In this document: one piece after another, positions 1 through 13,278 of the stretch
Layout: each line of letters starts with the position of its first letter
Position numbering within the stretch: position 1 is the stretch's first letter
Origin: Brachypterus glaber
Taxonomy: Eukaryota > Arthropoda > Insecta > Coleoptera > Kateretidae
Assembly: GCA_958510825.1 (NCBI GenBank)
Contig: OY294044.1
Span: 45,286,626 to 45,350,625 of the forward strand
Length of the DNA: 64,000 bases
Reading direction: 5' to 3'
Translations under genes and position numbers: made by a program
The notes under the pieces: model-generated
What the model was told of the DNA's origin: nothing
The model's input: only the letters and a program-made list of their open reading frames with translations
Database searches by the model: none

Positions 1-97
1 TGTGTTACAGGATAAAAACGGTCAATCCATTGGAGACTGGCACGTTAAAGATCTTAAGAAATATTTGGGTTCGAATAGTGATGTATCCGTCGGATAA
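1..97 (+). mobile_element. 3' end of an LTR-retrotransposon pol reading frame (partial)
   Basis: Frame 2 is open from the window edge to TAA at 95-97. It encodes 31 residues including IGDWHVKDLKKYLG. A short G-x-W-H-V-K-D-L-K segment just before the stop is typical of the extreme C-terminus of Ty3/Gypsy-type Pol, after integrase. Only this tail is inside the window, so no catalytic motif can be checked. A candidate LTR and primer-binding site lie downstream and fit this reading. It could also be the end of an unrelated gene. Confidence 0.4.
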
Positions 98-1585
98 CTG
101 CATGCATGAGTTTTTAAATTTCAGAAAGAAAAATAAAACCGTTAATTGTAAATATTAGCTAAGAGTGAGTAAAAGTCAAGTGTAAATAGTTAAATTTTAT
201 TTTAAATAAAATAAAGTCAAATATTGTAAAAAAAAAAAATATTTTCTTTGATGCTCGAGGGATCAGGTCTAGAACTGATTGCTGCGACATTTTAGTAGAT
301 GGGTGTAGAGTGAGTGTTCTCCAGTTTTGATTGAGATCTTGATTAGAATACCTGAAAAATTAAAAGGTTAATAACGGTCAAAACTATGGACTAAAAAGTT
401 TTTGGACTTAGTGTCAATAATAAGGATTATTGATATTAAAAAGTCATTGTTGTTGAATTTTAGTTAATAAGAATTTTCCCGATTATGTAACTTCCCGATT
501 GTGTAACTATAACTCGATTTTGTCAATTCATGGATTTGTCCCTAGTAAATAGGCGTGTGGTACGCGTAGATATCAGGCTTAACTAAAAATTCAATAAAAA
601 TGCATTCAATAACAAGTTCAATAAACATTGATTCAATATTGATTCATAAAAATTGGATAGAAATGCAATGAAAAATAAATAAATATTTTTATTTTTGTAT
701 ATATTCGGAAAGGGGAATAAAGCTACAATAAATAATAAGTAAATTTAATAGTTTTTGGTTACAGAATCAGAATATGCTAGTAGCATAAGTTAGGAGTAAT
801 TTTTTTTGGTTACGGGGTTATTCTTTGTGATATTGTAATGTTCTATTTAGAGTTAACTATGGGAGTTTATACTCTGGGTTAAAAAATATTTTTGGGAATA
901 AATATTTTTTATTTATTCGGAGGAGGGCTGTGTAGCAGTTATGACTGCCACTGTTTTTAAAGATTACCTGATCTGTGTCACGTAATCATACGATGTTACC
1001 ATTTTTTCAGAAGTTAGTATTTCTTTCTATTTGCACATATAAGATTGAGTACAGACTTATTGTATGGTCTTGTGGAAGTCTTGCGATGGTCCTTGATTCC
1101 ATTTGCTGGGTCATTTTTCTTTTATTACAGAATTTGTCTTATTTTTGGTGTTTACTTTTGATAGCCTAAAATATAATAACAAACGTCTAGTAATCTACTA
1201 CATTCAGTACTTGAGTTAGCTACTGATGTTTTTCAGCTAGTCTTACCTTTTTAATCACAGCTAAAGCTTCTGGAAGTCGGATAAAATCATTATCAAAGAT
1301 TGTTTACCTAATTTTGAGGTTAGTTTTACTTCTACCCGCATTCAGGTATACAGTATGCATTGCATGGTCAGCTGATGACTTCAAGTTGGTTTATTTTCGT
1401 CGTATCATTTCTTAAACCATATGAAACGATTGTTAGATGTATGGCTAGGCATTTTAAACTTATTTAGAGTATTCTTTTTCTTTATTTTCAAGTATTATGG
1501 GGATTATGAATAGATGTTTTTTGTGTTGCCTACCCTCAAAATCGATTTGTTGTTCGTAGTTCCAAGTTTCGCCACGGGGGGAGTT
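98..1585. other. non-coding stretch after pol; no gene recognised
   Basis: AT-rich sequence with no long reading frame and no recognisable domain. A purine-rich patch (ggaggagggctg at about 918-930, followed by TGTAGCAG) and a second one (ccacggggggag at about 1573-1585) are both possible polypurine tracts of the LTR element. I cannot decide between them. Confidence 0.4.
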
Positions 1586-3054
1586 TTGTACCTTGCCGGA
1601 GTTGAAGGGAGTGGCGTTCTTTTTCAAAACGACAAGCAATGGCGTTCAGGTCGTAAAATCAGAATCTGATTTTTGTGAAACCATCCGTGGTTTATGTTTG
1701 TGTAAAAATGTTGCAATAAGTTTGTAATGAAGTGTAGTATAATCCTACGTAATTAGTTCAAGCAGTTTTAATGGAAATTCCACAATATTCATCTTTCAAA
1801 GTAAGTCGCTTTTTGGTTACCTAAGTTACAAGTGTTTAACACGTTGTTTTCTTTATTTTCATTAGAGGCGTACAGATGAAGGCTTCAGGCTGCAGAGTAT
1901 TCTAGTATTCAGCACTTACTGCTCCAATTAATTCAGTTTTGGACTGGGTAAGTTTATTTTAAATCTAATTACGGATTTCGATTTTTCATATCGATGGCTG
2001 AGTTCTAAAGTCGCTGTTCTTTCTTTCTAGATTGTTGGTGAAGCTTTTCCATTTCTGTTCTAACGTTCTTCGAATGTTTTGACGATACCTCTATCCCAAA
2101 TTTTATGAATATTGTTGGTGAAGCTTTTATATTTTACAACGTTACCGTTATCTCAAATTTTTCGAGTATCGATGGCGAAGCTTTCCATTTCAACTTTAAC
2201 TTCAATTTTCATTGAGGTGTTCTTCAATTTTCCACATTAGTTTTCAAGAGTTTTCAAGATTTTTCAAGATGTTCAGTAAATTGCAGTACCGTCTTTAAGC
2301 CAAGAGGTTTACAAACGTTTCAATGGATCCTCAAGCGTTTGAGTTTCAAACGTGTTCAAATTTGTAAGGAGTTCTCAAGGCAAGGACAAGGAAATGTTCT
2401 GCACAGTGACGTACATCATCAGGGAGTGGGACAACGTATTTGGTCGTTCCAGGGACAACTTTAATTAACCGGTTTTTATAGTTTTAGTGTAAATAATGAA
2501 AATGCGGTTTACTATATTTATTTTTGGTAAAATATCCAAGTTCTCAAATTTTAATATTTATTAAGGTGCTCTATTTTATTATGAATATTCTAGGTTGGTT
2601 TGTAAACAAAGTTGCAACTTTGGGCCGTACGCCTAGATTACTATTTTTCACTTATTAACACATACCTTATATTACTGTTTTTATTTAGGTTATTCACCAT
2701 AATAATTTTGGTATACATATTTTAACATTTTTGCAATAGGGTAGTTCACCACATTTTTTTTTATATTTCGCAATGGGGTCTTTTCACCATACTTTTGGTA
2801 ATTTATAATTTTATTTTAATTAATATGATTAATTAAAGTTGTCTACTTGTCATTTTAAATAAACATTGTAACAGCACATATTTGAGTTTTTGTTTAAATT
2901 ATAATCAACACAAGATATACAAATCTATTCAAATCATAGTTATTTTTCAGGTTTATACATGCTGTAAAAGATAATTAATATTCTAGTACATTATTTTTTA
3001 TGTGTTTGAATCTTAACACATAAACTGCCAAGCACATGTATGTTTACAAGATTC
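1586..3054 (+). mobile_element. candidate long terminal repeat of the LTR element
   Basis: The stretch begins after a G-rich polypurine-like tract and ends immediately before a primer-binding-site-like sequence. It contains AATAAA near 2860. Inside, a motif (ttggtgaagcttt) recurs at about 2035, 2115 and, altered, 2172, as in degenerate repeats of long LTRs. No second LTR copy is in the window, so the ends are guesses. Confidence 0.28.
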
Positions 3055-3072
3055 TGGCGCCCAAGGTGTTAA
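3055..3072 (+). other. tRNA-Lys-type primer-binding site
   Basis: TGGCGCCCAAGGTGTTAA matches, with few mismatches, the sequence complementary to the 3' end of tRNA-Lys used by many Gypsy-type elements (TGGCGCCCAA-x-GTG). Its position right after the candidate LTR supports the call. However, no gag frame follows, so it would belong to a dead or truncated copy. Confidence 0.38.
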
Positions 3073-3219
3073 ACTAAGCTTATTATCATAATTTTTAATC
3101 CATGAACCCCTGTGCCCGTACTGATGCCAGTTAGCCGATCGCAACCGTACATTTTCTTTTCTGTAATAAGTAACCAGGGCAGCGCCTGATAATTTTTTAG
3201 TTTTTACTTATTCTAGACA

Positions 3220-5040
3220 GGAAAACGCGGTACACTTTAAAACCTTTAATAACCTTTAACTTTAGTTTTTTTACAAAAAAAAACTGTTACATACATTTTT
3301 AAATCAATGCAACTTTTTAACCTTTCTACACAGAAAACTATTTTTGTTATAATTTTCATAAAAAATAAACTAGCTTTCCCTATTTTTACAAACATTTAAA
3401 TGGGAAAGCAAAATATGCGACCATCTGTGACAATATGTGACTATCTATCTCTTTGTGCAATAAATATCTTGCCTAAACAAAATAAAGTTATATAAACCAA
3501 CGATAAAACTGTAAATTTCATAAAAAATAAAATAAATACACGGAGAAAAATATAGTTACGTTCAGTGTGATCAGTACTGAACAAACGGTATTTTTCCATA
3601 AAACTGTAGGTTTTCTCAGACTATACTAAACAAATTCGCTTTGACTCAAAATTATTTTTTAAAAAAGTATAAACTGAAATTAAAAAAAAAATTAAATATT
3701 ATTTCGAAAGAAAAAAAAATCTGAGAAGATAACAAAAAAAATACTCATCACATTCGGGGTAGCTAATCCCAGACGAATAAGTACTTTTTTTATAAACTAA
3801 AATATTAACATCTCCAATAAGATAGATAAAATTGTTTTATAAATATACTAAGATAAAAAAAACGAAGTCACAAAATAAACCATTAAATTTTCAAATCGTA
3901 AACACTATTAATTTTTATTACATAAACACTTTAAAAGACCCAGCGTGCACCTGCGGGTGATGATAGACTTACGTATATCCTATACACTGAAAGCAACATA
4001 ACAAAATTATAATAAAGTGGTTCTAAAAAAAATTTTTTTATAATAAAAAAAAAATCAGAAATCAACTAAACATTTTTCAAGATATTTAAACTACATCCAA
4101 GTAGGCATTCTTTACATATAAAACCTCGATATTTTTTGGTAATTTTTAAACATTTTGTTTAAGTTTTCACACTGAATTACAAGAAAAAAAAAAATTAAAT
4201 ATTTCTGTTTCCATTAAAATAACAATCAAATTCCAGTTAAAAAAAAATTATACATGATAATCGTTAGAAAAAAAAAACATACTAGGTACACTTTAATAAA
4301 AAAAAATTAATATTTCTATAAAATAAAATTCAAAATTTAGTTTTTCAGAAAAAATCATACTGTAGATACACGTTAATAATAAAAAGTCAAATTTAAATTT
4401 CCCAAATAAAAAATAATCAAAAAAAAAATATATATTCCTTTTTTTTTAATATTTCTTAAAAAAAAATCTGTACTATTTAATGAAGAAAAAAAAATCATTT
4501 ATAAGTTCCAAAAAAGTAAAAAAAAAAATCTGAGAATAATTATAATTAAAAAAAAAACATAGTACGCTTTAATAAAAATATAATTTAAAAAAAAATAATA
4601 AAATACAAACCTAAAAAAAAAATTAACGTTTTTTTTTTAAGTACGCTAAAAAAAATATCGAAAAAATAAAAATATCCTGAAAAATTATTCCATTAAATAA
4701 AATAAGGTACACGCTAATGAATAAAACTAAATATATATTTTCTTTCCGTCCAGTTCAAATTAAAATTATCAAATACTCTAAACCTAAGTATATTCATTTC
4801 TTTCTGACAAAGGAAAATACTATTGAAAAAATATTGCTTAAGTATCAAATCGTATTTTTATACTTTATTTTAAAGACAAAAAATTCTACCATTGTAATAT
4901 AATTAAAATTAAAAATCCAAAAATTGAACAAAAAACACTTATAATTTCCAAAAAAAATTTAAATACGATTTCATACTTTACAAATCTACAAAAAATAACA
5001 TGAGAAAAACATACCAACATTTTTGAAAAAAAAAAAAAAA
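3220..5040. repeat. A-rich low-complexity tract
   Basis: About 1.8 kb dominated by runs of 6-14 A on the plus strand, broken by short T/G/C words. No gene is supported. The tract could be a degenerate A-rich satellite or the eroded interior of a retroelement. Confidence 0.6.
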
Positions 5041-6639
5041 AAATTAATTTTTCCCTTCAATTTATATTTTGCTATAGGCCATAAAATTCTGCAATTTTTG
5101 CAAAATATCACCCTTCTTCCATTTTCATGATGCGGCCATTTTTTGATGTTTATCAGCTTTTCCAAAAATCTCCTTGCCTTTTCTGCCATTATTTAAGTTT
5201 CTGAAGTGTCTGTTCCCTTAGCCTATTTTTGATTTTAAGCAAAAATAATCCAGTCTCACATCAAAAACGATTTTTTAAATTTATTTCTCATAAAAAATAA
5301 AATCATTCATATTACCGACTCTTTTGTCATAATTTCGTTTCTTATTTGATTTTTTTTATTAATTACTTCTGCACAAAAATCGCTTTTGTCCCGTATGACT
5401 TGAACACCATTGTAGTGAAGTGGTTTTTTTACTATTAAATATTTTTCTACTAATGTAGTGATGTCGAATTCTATCACTAATTTAGTGATATATTATATAA
5501 TTCGGTTATAGCCCAGCAGTTAATTATAACTTTTATTATAACTTACTCAGTTAGGTTGGCCATACAAATCTTCTATCATATTTAAAGTATACCCGAGCGG
5601 AGAATATACTTAACCACTTATCACTTTATTCGGGAGCGGGTATTCTAGGAGACGGCGCTTTGGAAACAGATAAAACGATTTCTTCTTAACTTAAGAATAA
5701 TATATTAAATAAATGTGAATAAATTCTCCAAGAACATGAAAGATCAATTCTTACTTCTAAGTCCTATTTCTATGCAAAGCCCTTAAATTCTAATTTCCAT
5801 TATATATTAGTTTTCCATTAAATACTACTAACTTAAAACATTCTATGTTTGAAATCCCAACTATTCGCAATCATTTTCAAATCCCAATTTATTGTCCACA
5901 TTTTTCTTAGTGTATATTAAAACTGGTTCGTATAAGTCATTTAAATAAGTTTACAAAATATTTTTCAAAGTTAAATAATATTCGTCAAAATTTCTATCAG
6001 TGTTCATACTAACAGTATTTATAAGTGACCAATTATTTTTGTCTGATAAAACGAGTCTCAAAATTTTTCTAAGTTTAAAAACTATTTTTTTAATTCAAGA
6101 ATAAATCTCAAAATTAATTTTCACAGAAACTACATTTTCACTTTTGAATTTTACATAGTGACACCTTGAATAAAACTGAATCATTATGAATCTTTTCATG
6201 AGTTTATATACCCAATAAGAAGGTCACTAGTTAAATTTATTTGACAATGCTATTAGCGCAAAATATCTACAAAGATACCGCGCATATTTAATTACCCCGA
6301 CAAAAGAGTTTCAGTCTCATCAATTTGCAAACTAATTGCTATTTCTGACATCTGAAACGATCATTTTAACTATAAATTAAATTTATATAAATAATTTGGA
6401 CTACTAGACAACTTTTAAGTTATACCGACAAGAATTACCGAGGAGGGGTCCGATGTAATTTAGGTCAAACCGGACTTTACCGAAGCCGAATCTCGTGAAG
6501 CCAGATTGTATCATAGCGCAATATTAAAGAAATATTATTTTAAAATTTTAACTACATATAAAATATTCGGATCATAACAACTGAAAACTTCGCTATAGTC
6601 AAGTAATATATATACGTACTAATTGTTTTTGTCAAAGTT
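5041..6639. other. AT-rich intergenic stretch; nothing recognised
   Basis: No reading frame with domain features. A small direct motif (actaat-t-tagtga) repeats around 5450-5490. The right part may include the 5' flank or a degenerate 5' end of the Tc1/mariner copy. Confidence 0.4.
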
Positions 6640-8196
6640 TGACATTATTGTTTAATTAAAAACATAGTTAAGAGAAAAGTAAGATTAAAAATGCTTACAA
6701 AAGAACAAAAAATTTTCATTGTTCAGTGTTCCTTACAATATGTAAGAGATTCATTTATTGAACAATTTGGCATTGAAATATCTAGACAAAGTATCCACAA
6801 TGTATTAAAAAAAATTACTGAAACTGGTAGTATCAATGATATTAAAAAAAAAGAAAAAGAAACTAGACGAGGACGATGCCGCCACAATAATTGCCCTGCA
6901 GTCTGTAGAGGAAGATGCCAAAATGGCTCTAAGAAAAAGATCTTCTGAGTTGGCTATAAGTAAAAGCCACCTCCAAAGAATATACAAAGAAAATGAAATA
7001 TAACCTTATAAAATTCAATTTAGGCATAAACTTAAAGATGGAGATGAGGGAAGAAGGCTACTTTTTTGTTTAACTATTGGTGAAAGAATATTAGAAAACA
7101 GAAATTTTCATAAATTTATAGTATTTTCGGATGAATCAACATTTACTACAAATGGTGTTGTTAGTTCTCAAAATTGTAGGTATTGGACCAGGGATAATCC
7201 TAATTTTGTTATTAGTAGAGAGAATCAATATTATAAAAAAGTTAATGTTTGGTGCGCTATAAGTTACGAAAGAATTATTGGACCATATTTTTTTGACACT
7301 AAACTTAACAGATTTATATATTTAAACATGCTTCAGCAATACTTTTTGGCAGAAATGGAAGACGTTAATTTAAATTTTTGGAGAAATTTTTATTTTCAGC
7401 AAATGGGTGTCCGGTCCACACTTCCGAAATGGTTACACAATGGTGTAATGAAACTTTTGGTCAAAAGTGGATAGGTGGAAACGGGCCCATCTTGTGGCCA
7501 GCACGATCCCCGGACATTACACCAATGGATTTTTATTATTTTTGGGGAAAATTGAAACAAAACGTTTATAAAAGAAACTTTGGAAATAATTTAAATATGC
7601 TTAAAGAAGCTATAAGAGAAGAGATAAGAAATATTGGAAGGAAGGAAATACAAAATGTTTATAAAGAATTTAAAAGAAGAATAGAGAAATGTGCGGAAAA
7701 TGACGAATTGCTAGAATTACCTTTTGTATTGTTTACTGTTTAAAAAATAATAAATAGGTACTTAAAATTAAAGTAACATTTAAATAATAAATTGTTAAAA
7801 AATTTCAGTATCTGACACTCAGGTAGTTTGATCTTATCTATGCAGTTAGTACGTAACATATAGTATTTCACTACTGTCAAGTTTCCAGTGTTTGAATTTT
7901 TTTAAATAAAAATATTTTATGAAGTAAAAGTATTAAATTTTGGCATGCGGCTCATATTTTTAATTATAAATATATTTTTTAAATAACTTTTTGTTGTATC
8001 TTTTACGGAAAGGTAACTTTACCTGAAAAATTTTTACTCTTTCACTGATATCTGGCGCCACCTACAATTTTTCAAAATTTTATTTTGACAAAAATTAATT
8101 GTTAAGCAAGCAGGGCAAAATCCCAAAAAAGCATTTCTTAATTCGAAAAAAAAGGGTCATTTTGTGGTATTGTCAAGTCGATCCGGGGACACACTG
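6640..8196 (+). mobile_element. decayed Tc1/mariner (IS630-type) transposon
   Basis: Transposase fragments (6691-7743) are followed by non-coding sequence ending in a terminus which, read inward, begins TACAGTGTGTCCCCGGATC. This is the usual style of a mariner-type inverted repeat next to a TA. A matching left terminus was not found, so the 5' end is uncertain. The copy is fused on its right to a left-truncated MITE (8198-8804). Confidence 0.55.
6691..7743 (+). pseudogene. Tc1/mariner-family transposase, frameshifted
   Basis: The transposase once catalysed cut-and-paste transposition. The N-terminal helix-turn-helix part is in one frame (6691 to about 6890). A shift near 6860-6890 and a stop near 7003 separate it from the catalytic core, which carries SDESTF (first Asp), NVWCAIS and IGPY. 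A further shift at about 7390 leads to NGCPVHTSE, KWIGGNGP and WPARSPDITPMDFYYFWG, ending at the stop near 7743. The motif order matches insect Tc1-like transposases (family style HDGAPAH...WIGRGGP...WPPRSPDLTPLDFFLWG). The second catalytic Asp, expected in the DGxPxH motif, is Asn here. With two frameshifts, a stop and a lost catalytic residue, the copy is dead. Confidence 0.75.
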
Positions 8197-8197
8197 T

Positions 8198-8804
8198 ATT
8201 TGATATTTTCAGCTCTTAAAATGTGGGCATGGGGGCACATTTTTTTAAATGGAAAGGGGGTCGTGTAATACATCATTTTAAAGCTTATAAAATTCTCCAT
8301 TTAACTCCATATTTTTAAATTAAAAAAAAAATATTTTTTTGGGTTTAAAATGGGGTGTGAAAATGGGTATTAATGTCAAAATTCATCTAAAAAAACAAAT
8401 ATTTTTTTAAAAATGCCTAATTTCATCATAAAAAAATGTTAATTATACTTTTAAACTAATTTTAGTTGACATAAATAAAAATTTATAAAAAAAAACTTAA
8501 AAAATCGAATGTTTTAGCACAAAAAATTGAAAAATCAAAACCTTAAAAAACATTTTTAAAAAATTTAAAAATGTTAGTTTAAATGGAGAATTTTATAAAC
8601 TTTAAAATGATGTATCGCACGACTCCCCTTTCCATTTAAAAAAATGTCCCCCCATGCCCCCCTGCCCACATTTTAAGAGCCCTAAATATCAAATATATGC
8701 TAAAAGATAGTTTAAGTTGTCTTATTTAAGAGTTCTAAATTTGAAGTCGATATCTCAACTCGTTCAAAAGTTAAAAGGGGGGGGGTGACTTTTGGACCGC
8801 ACTG
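8198..8804. mobile_element. TA-type MITE, family A copy 1 (left-truncated)
   Basis: The right arm (aaaatg-tgtatc ... ggggtgacttttggaccgcactg) ends exactly at a TA (8805-8806). The interior is an imperfect palindrome around 8190-8320 and 8570-8700 (cttaaaatgtgggca / gcccacattttaag). Copies of the same family lie at 21777-22410 and 23460-24444, the last with both ends. The left terminus is missing and abuts the mariner end. Confidence 0.65.
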
Positions 8805-8806
8805 TA

Positions 8807-10879
8807 TGTAACCCCAAACCCTTTTATTTATTTATATTTCAATACAAAAGTATAGGTATCATAAAAACAAAAGTCTAGGTTTGTATACAATATCTGTACA
8901 TCAATTTTATTTTTTAGCTCTTTTTATTTCCCTACTGTACTGGGTTACGTCTGGGTAATGTTTAAGAGCCCAGCAATATTCTGCCAGCGTATGCGTTCTT
9001 GTCTTTTGTTTTAATAACTTATAAATTGGCTTAAAACCCTTAGTTAATGCCACAAATACTTGCTCCAATGCCAGAGTTTTAGGGAAAAACTCATAAAATA
9101 GGGTAAATTAGCAACTTTAAGTGCATATGTCATGACGTGACCCGAAAAATCTGATTACAGATTCGAAATCTACGACCCAAAATTGACCAAAAAATGGTCC
9201 GATGCCAGGAAACTTTTTTCTTCACCACATTTAATACAAAAATAGTTTGATCTAGCTGATTTACTGACCTGCCACGTTTTCATACCAAGTTTTAAAGCGG
9301 TTCCAAATACTATAATATGTTTTTAAGACACGTTTTATTTTTTTTTTTCATTCTGAATTTTTTCCTTATCAAATTACCCCAGAAAACAAACAAAAAGAAC
9401 TAGAGTTAATTGACAACTTTAAGTGCATAAAGAAAAAAAAACCTGACGTGACCCGAAAAATATGATTACAGATTCGAAATCTACGATCCAAAATCAGTTA
9501 AAAAAAGTTGGTCCGATGCCAATTAGTACCTAATTGTACCCCAAAGACCGCAATTCGCACCTCAACCTTTTGTCAGTTATTCCATGTTGATAATTTCTGA
9601 GGTTAAAATTTTAAAAATCCGATTACGAATAAACTAAAAGGACTTGTTAATTTTAAAAATGTCAAATTTTAGTACCCAAGAGTAATAAATGTTAATAGAG
9701 TTTTAGCTTTGTACGACTTGATTTGAAAAAGTTATGGCAAAAGAAACGTCACCAAGCCACACATTTTTCGCCGGTCGATTTGAAACTTGTACAATAATTC
9801 ATATCTATTAGTACCTAATTGTACTTTAAAGCTCGTAATTTGTACCTCCGTTTGTCAAATATTCCATGTTAATATTTTGAGGTTAGAATTTTAAAACTCC
9901 GATTACGAATTAACTAGAAGAAATTTGTTAACTTTAAATACATCAAGTTTTAGTACCCATTGGTACTAAATATTTTAAGAAAGCTTGGAGTGAACCGTTT
10001 TGAAATATAAATAATTGGGCGCCGGTGACGGTTCTCGGGGTGGAAGGTTCGAAAGAAAAAAACTGTTTATAGTCGGTTCTCAGCTTTATTCCTTGACACA
10101 AGGTGGTCAACAACTCCAGCACTTAGTGAATGAATAGTGAATAAATGAACGAAACGAAAACGAAAAAGTCCAAACGAATCTCAAAATTCTAACACAATAG
10201 GAAAATAATTAGTTATTTACTTAAAATATATGGATTGGTGAAGCACTTACCTAACACCAGGATAGCTTAGTTATATCATATATAAGGAATTATCCCTAAG
10301 GATGATTGAGAAAAATTAAGATTTGTAGAAAGTTAACTAAGCGCAGTGAAAATGAATGAACTATAGGTTAGTGTATATTTCAGTAATTTATAAAAATCCC
10401 TAGGTCAAGGTCACACTGAAATGCTGAAGTTTTGACATATAGTAAACAAAAGTACATAACCTTTAAACGCAATAAAAATAATATGTAGGTTTTATATGGT
10501 ACCACCACAAGCTTACGGATATTACTACATGGTCTGTTTAATTTTATAACTATGTTTCTTTTTCCGTGTGTACACACAAAACATAAATAAATTTATGATA
10601 TCGATACACTTTGAAAGTGTAATTTTTTACGAAATTACATTTGTTTCGTTATTCAGTTGTGCAAGGCTTTCTTGATACCCACTGCATTAGTAACAAACAA
10701 AAATTCTTATCTGTCACCTATAATTCAAGACCTATACATTATAAACTAGAGAATGCGACGCTGACGTCACAGCGAGTAAATTAAAAAGCACTCTGTAGTG
10801 AAACTGAACCTTATTTATTAGTACTTAATACATAACTATTATATAAAAAATGTTTAACATAATATATATACAGTATAGA
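8807..10879. repeat. intergenic stretch with local duplications
   Basis: Two partial duplications are visible. A segment with gacgtgacccgaaaaat and gatt-cgaaatctacga recurs at about 9104-9210 and 9410-9520. A segment starting attagtacctaattgtac recurs at about 9520-9680 and 9808-9970. No gene is recognised. The rest is AT-rich. Confidence 0.5.
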
Positions 10880-11857
10880 GGTATATTTGTCCTCAAATTT
10901 GCCAAATGTTTTTTCACCCACTTAGAATAGACTTAGAGAGCTGAAATTTGGTATACATGCTTATCTGCCCTAACAAAATAATTTAATATAAAATTTACCA
11001 GCCAGCCCCCCCCCACCCCTTAAATATCAAAAACCTTTTTTTATCCAAGTGAGTTAATTTAAAATTAAAATTGGGTTACGTACTCATCCCGTAATAATAA
11101 AATTTTACTATAAAAAAAACAACCGTCAACCCCCCCCCATCACCCCCCATGCGGCTAAGTTAACTCTAAAGGGACCTCTCTGTTATACCTACTTATAATA
11201 AACTTGGAAAGCTGAAATTTGATACACATGCTTATCTACCCTCAAAAAATAATTTAATATAAAATTTACCCCCTCCCACCCCTAAAATATCAAAAACCTT
11301 TTTTTTATCCACGTGAGTTAATTTAAAATTAAAATTGAGTTACGTACTCATCCCATAATAATAAAATTTTACTATATAGTAAAATTATATAAAAAAACAA
11401 CCGTCAACCCCCCCATCACCCCCCATGCGGCTAAGTTAACTCCTTTTACCCACTTAGACAGCTAAAGTTCGGTAAATATGCTTATATCCGGTGACAATAT
11501 AATTTTACATAAAATCTCTGTTTCACTCCCGGGTTGCTTCACACATTAATAAATTATAACTAAAAACTTGAAAATAAAACTAATAAAAAAAAAGTTTTTA
11601 AACTTAAAACCCTTCTATTGATTACGTATTATGTATAACTAAAAAGTAGAAAACAAGATATACCAATTTACAAAAACGAATTTTTTAAAAGAAGGGAATT
11701 GGAATTTTTGGCAAAAATAATCACAAATTCCAAAACCTTTCTTTTAAAAAATTCGTTTTTGTAAATTGTTATATCTTGTTTTCTACTTTTTAGTTATACA
11801 TAATATGTAATCAATAGAAGGGTTTTAAGTTTAAAAACTTGTTTTTTATATAGATTT
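10880..11857. repeat. dispersed repeat B, copy 1 (with terminal palindrome)
   Basis: Starts ggtatatttgtcctcaaat and includes C-rich patches. A partial internal duplication is present (about 10920-11150 against 11195-11440). The end is a strong palindrome at 11592-11840, whose arms read ctattgattacgtattatg and its complement, with a short spacer. A shorter second copy with the same head and palindrome lies at 40071-40560. No coding capacity is seen. It is likely a non-autonomous element. Confidence 0.65.
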
Positions 11858-12222
11858 ATTTTATAAAGTCTAGCTTTGTTTTAAAACGGTTTTTTTTGTG
11901 TTTTTTTTTTTTAAACAAATGTTTTTTTTTTTGAATTTTCAACTCTAATAGATAATATGTGATTGGTTGTATCATAGCAACTCAGTATGTGAAATATTTT
12001 TGTGAATGGACAAGAATAGAGCACCTGGCTCATCTTGACCAAACCAACCAATCCGCCACCGGCCATGTGCTCATGTTGCGAAACATTGTTGCCCTATATG
12101 CGCGGATATAGGCTATATCTTCCTAAGTAAATATGTATGGTTCATAAATACCTACCACCAAATAACTAATGAAAAACTTTCAGAAAAAATACATCCAGCT
12201 TTGGCTAGTAACCACGAAACCG

Positions 12223-12406
12223 CATGGGCGGATTTAGGGGAGGGGCCATGCCCCCCCCCCCCCAGCGAAATATATTTGCATAGAAATACCTTCAACGCCT
12301 TTGCATAGAAATACCTTCAAACGCCTTCAAAATTATATTTTGGTGAAAGCGCAATTTTTTTCTTATGGATGGCCCCCTCCCCTAAAATAAAATAAATCCG
12401 CCCCTG
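12223..12406. mobile_element. non-autonomous hAT element (184 bp)
   Basis: Terminal inverted repeats catGGGCGGATTTA and TAAATCCGCCCctg are flanked by a perfect 8-bp duplication, cgaaaccg (12215-12222 and 12407-12414). An 8-bp target duplication with C-A-x-GGGCG termini is characteristic of hAT transposons. The interior is non-coding. Confidence 0.8.
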
Positions 12407-12414
12407 CGAAACCG

Positions 12415-12951
12415 CCGGTCTCAAACCGGTTTCAACTTGTTTAGTTGCAATTGAGGTTATGTTAACCCAAATTTGCATTTAAAATCAAAAATAATATACC
12501 AAGTATTAAATACAAACTAAAACCATAAAAAAATAATAATTACTTACCTTTATCGACGTAGGGTACGCAGGAAACTTAATATTATAGATTATTTATAAAA
12601 AAACAACGTAAAAAGTCTAAATTCACACACTTTTCTTATACAGATTGATTTATATGTCCACGCGAGAATAATTGATATCCGAAACGGGAATTAACACTTT
12701 TATACTTATAAATAAGGTATAAATTTAATAATAAGCATAAAGAACACACAATAATTTACAAAAAAATTATAGGTTAACTTTTCGTTTCGATAACTATAGC
12801 GACATCTACAAATAGCGGCATCGAACTAAGTCGGTGTCTTTTAAAGTTTACTTTGCGAAGCTTCGTCGAGAAAATCTAAACAGAAAATTTACAGAGCACT
12901 TCGAATGTTGCGAAAGAAAAAGTAAAACATTTCAATTTGAAAAATCAAGTT
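12415..12951. other. intergenic; no gene recognised
   Basis: AT-rich with no supported reading frame. A donor-like site on the minus strand (GGTAAGTAA near 12545) could end an unrecognised 5' exon, but nothing else supports it. Confidence 0.3.
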
Positions 12952-12959
12952 GTCCTAGT

Positions 12960-13278
12960 CAAGGGCGTAGATGTTTTTCTTCTATGAGGGGGGGGGTAAT
13001 ACCCAGGGCCGGCCTTTCGGCGCCCTGAAGCAAGCCTTAAATTTGGCACCCCTAGAAAAAGAAAAAACACCCTCAAAAAAAAAGCTGTGTTCCTGACGGT
13101 TTCAGGCAAAACTTGGCGCCTTGGCAAAAAAAAATGGCGCCCAGAAAAATGCCCTCAAGAAAAAAAGCTTTGTCCCTGGCGGTTTCTTCCAAAATTGGCG
13201 CCCTTGCAGCAAAAAAAATTGGCGCCAAAACCTATTGGGGGGGGGGGGTAATTACCCCCCCCCTCATCTACGCCCTTG
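12960..13278. mobile_element. non-autonomous hAT element (319 bp)
   Basis: Termini CAAGGGCGTAGATG and CATCTACGCCCTTG form a perfect 14-bp inverted repeat. They are flanked by a perfect 8-bp duplication, gtcctagt (12952-12959 and 13279-13286). Long G and C runs sit just inside the ends. The reading frames inside are by-products of this repeat. Confidence 0.85.

Noticed and set aside
4986..5189. A 67-codon minus-strand frame with a CKNC motif
   Set aside because: It ends in the A-rich tract, has no recognisable domain, and no splice context supports it.
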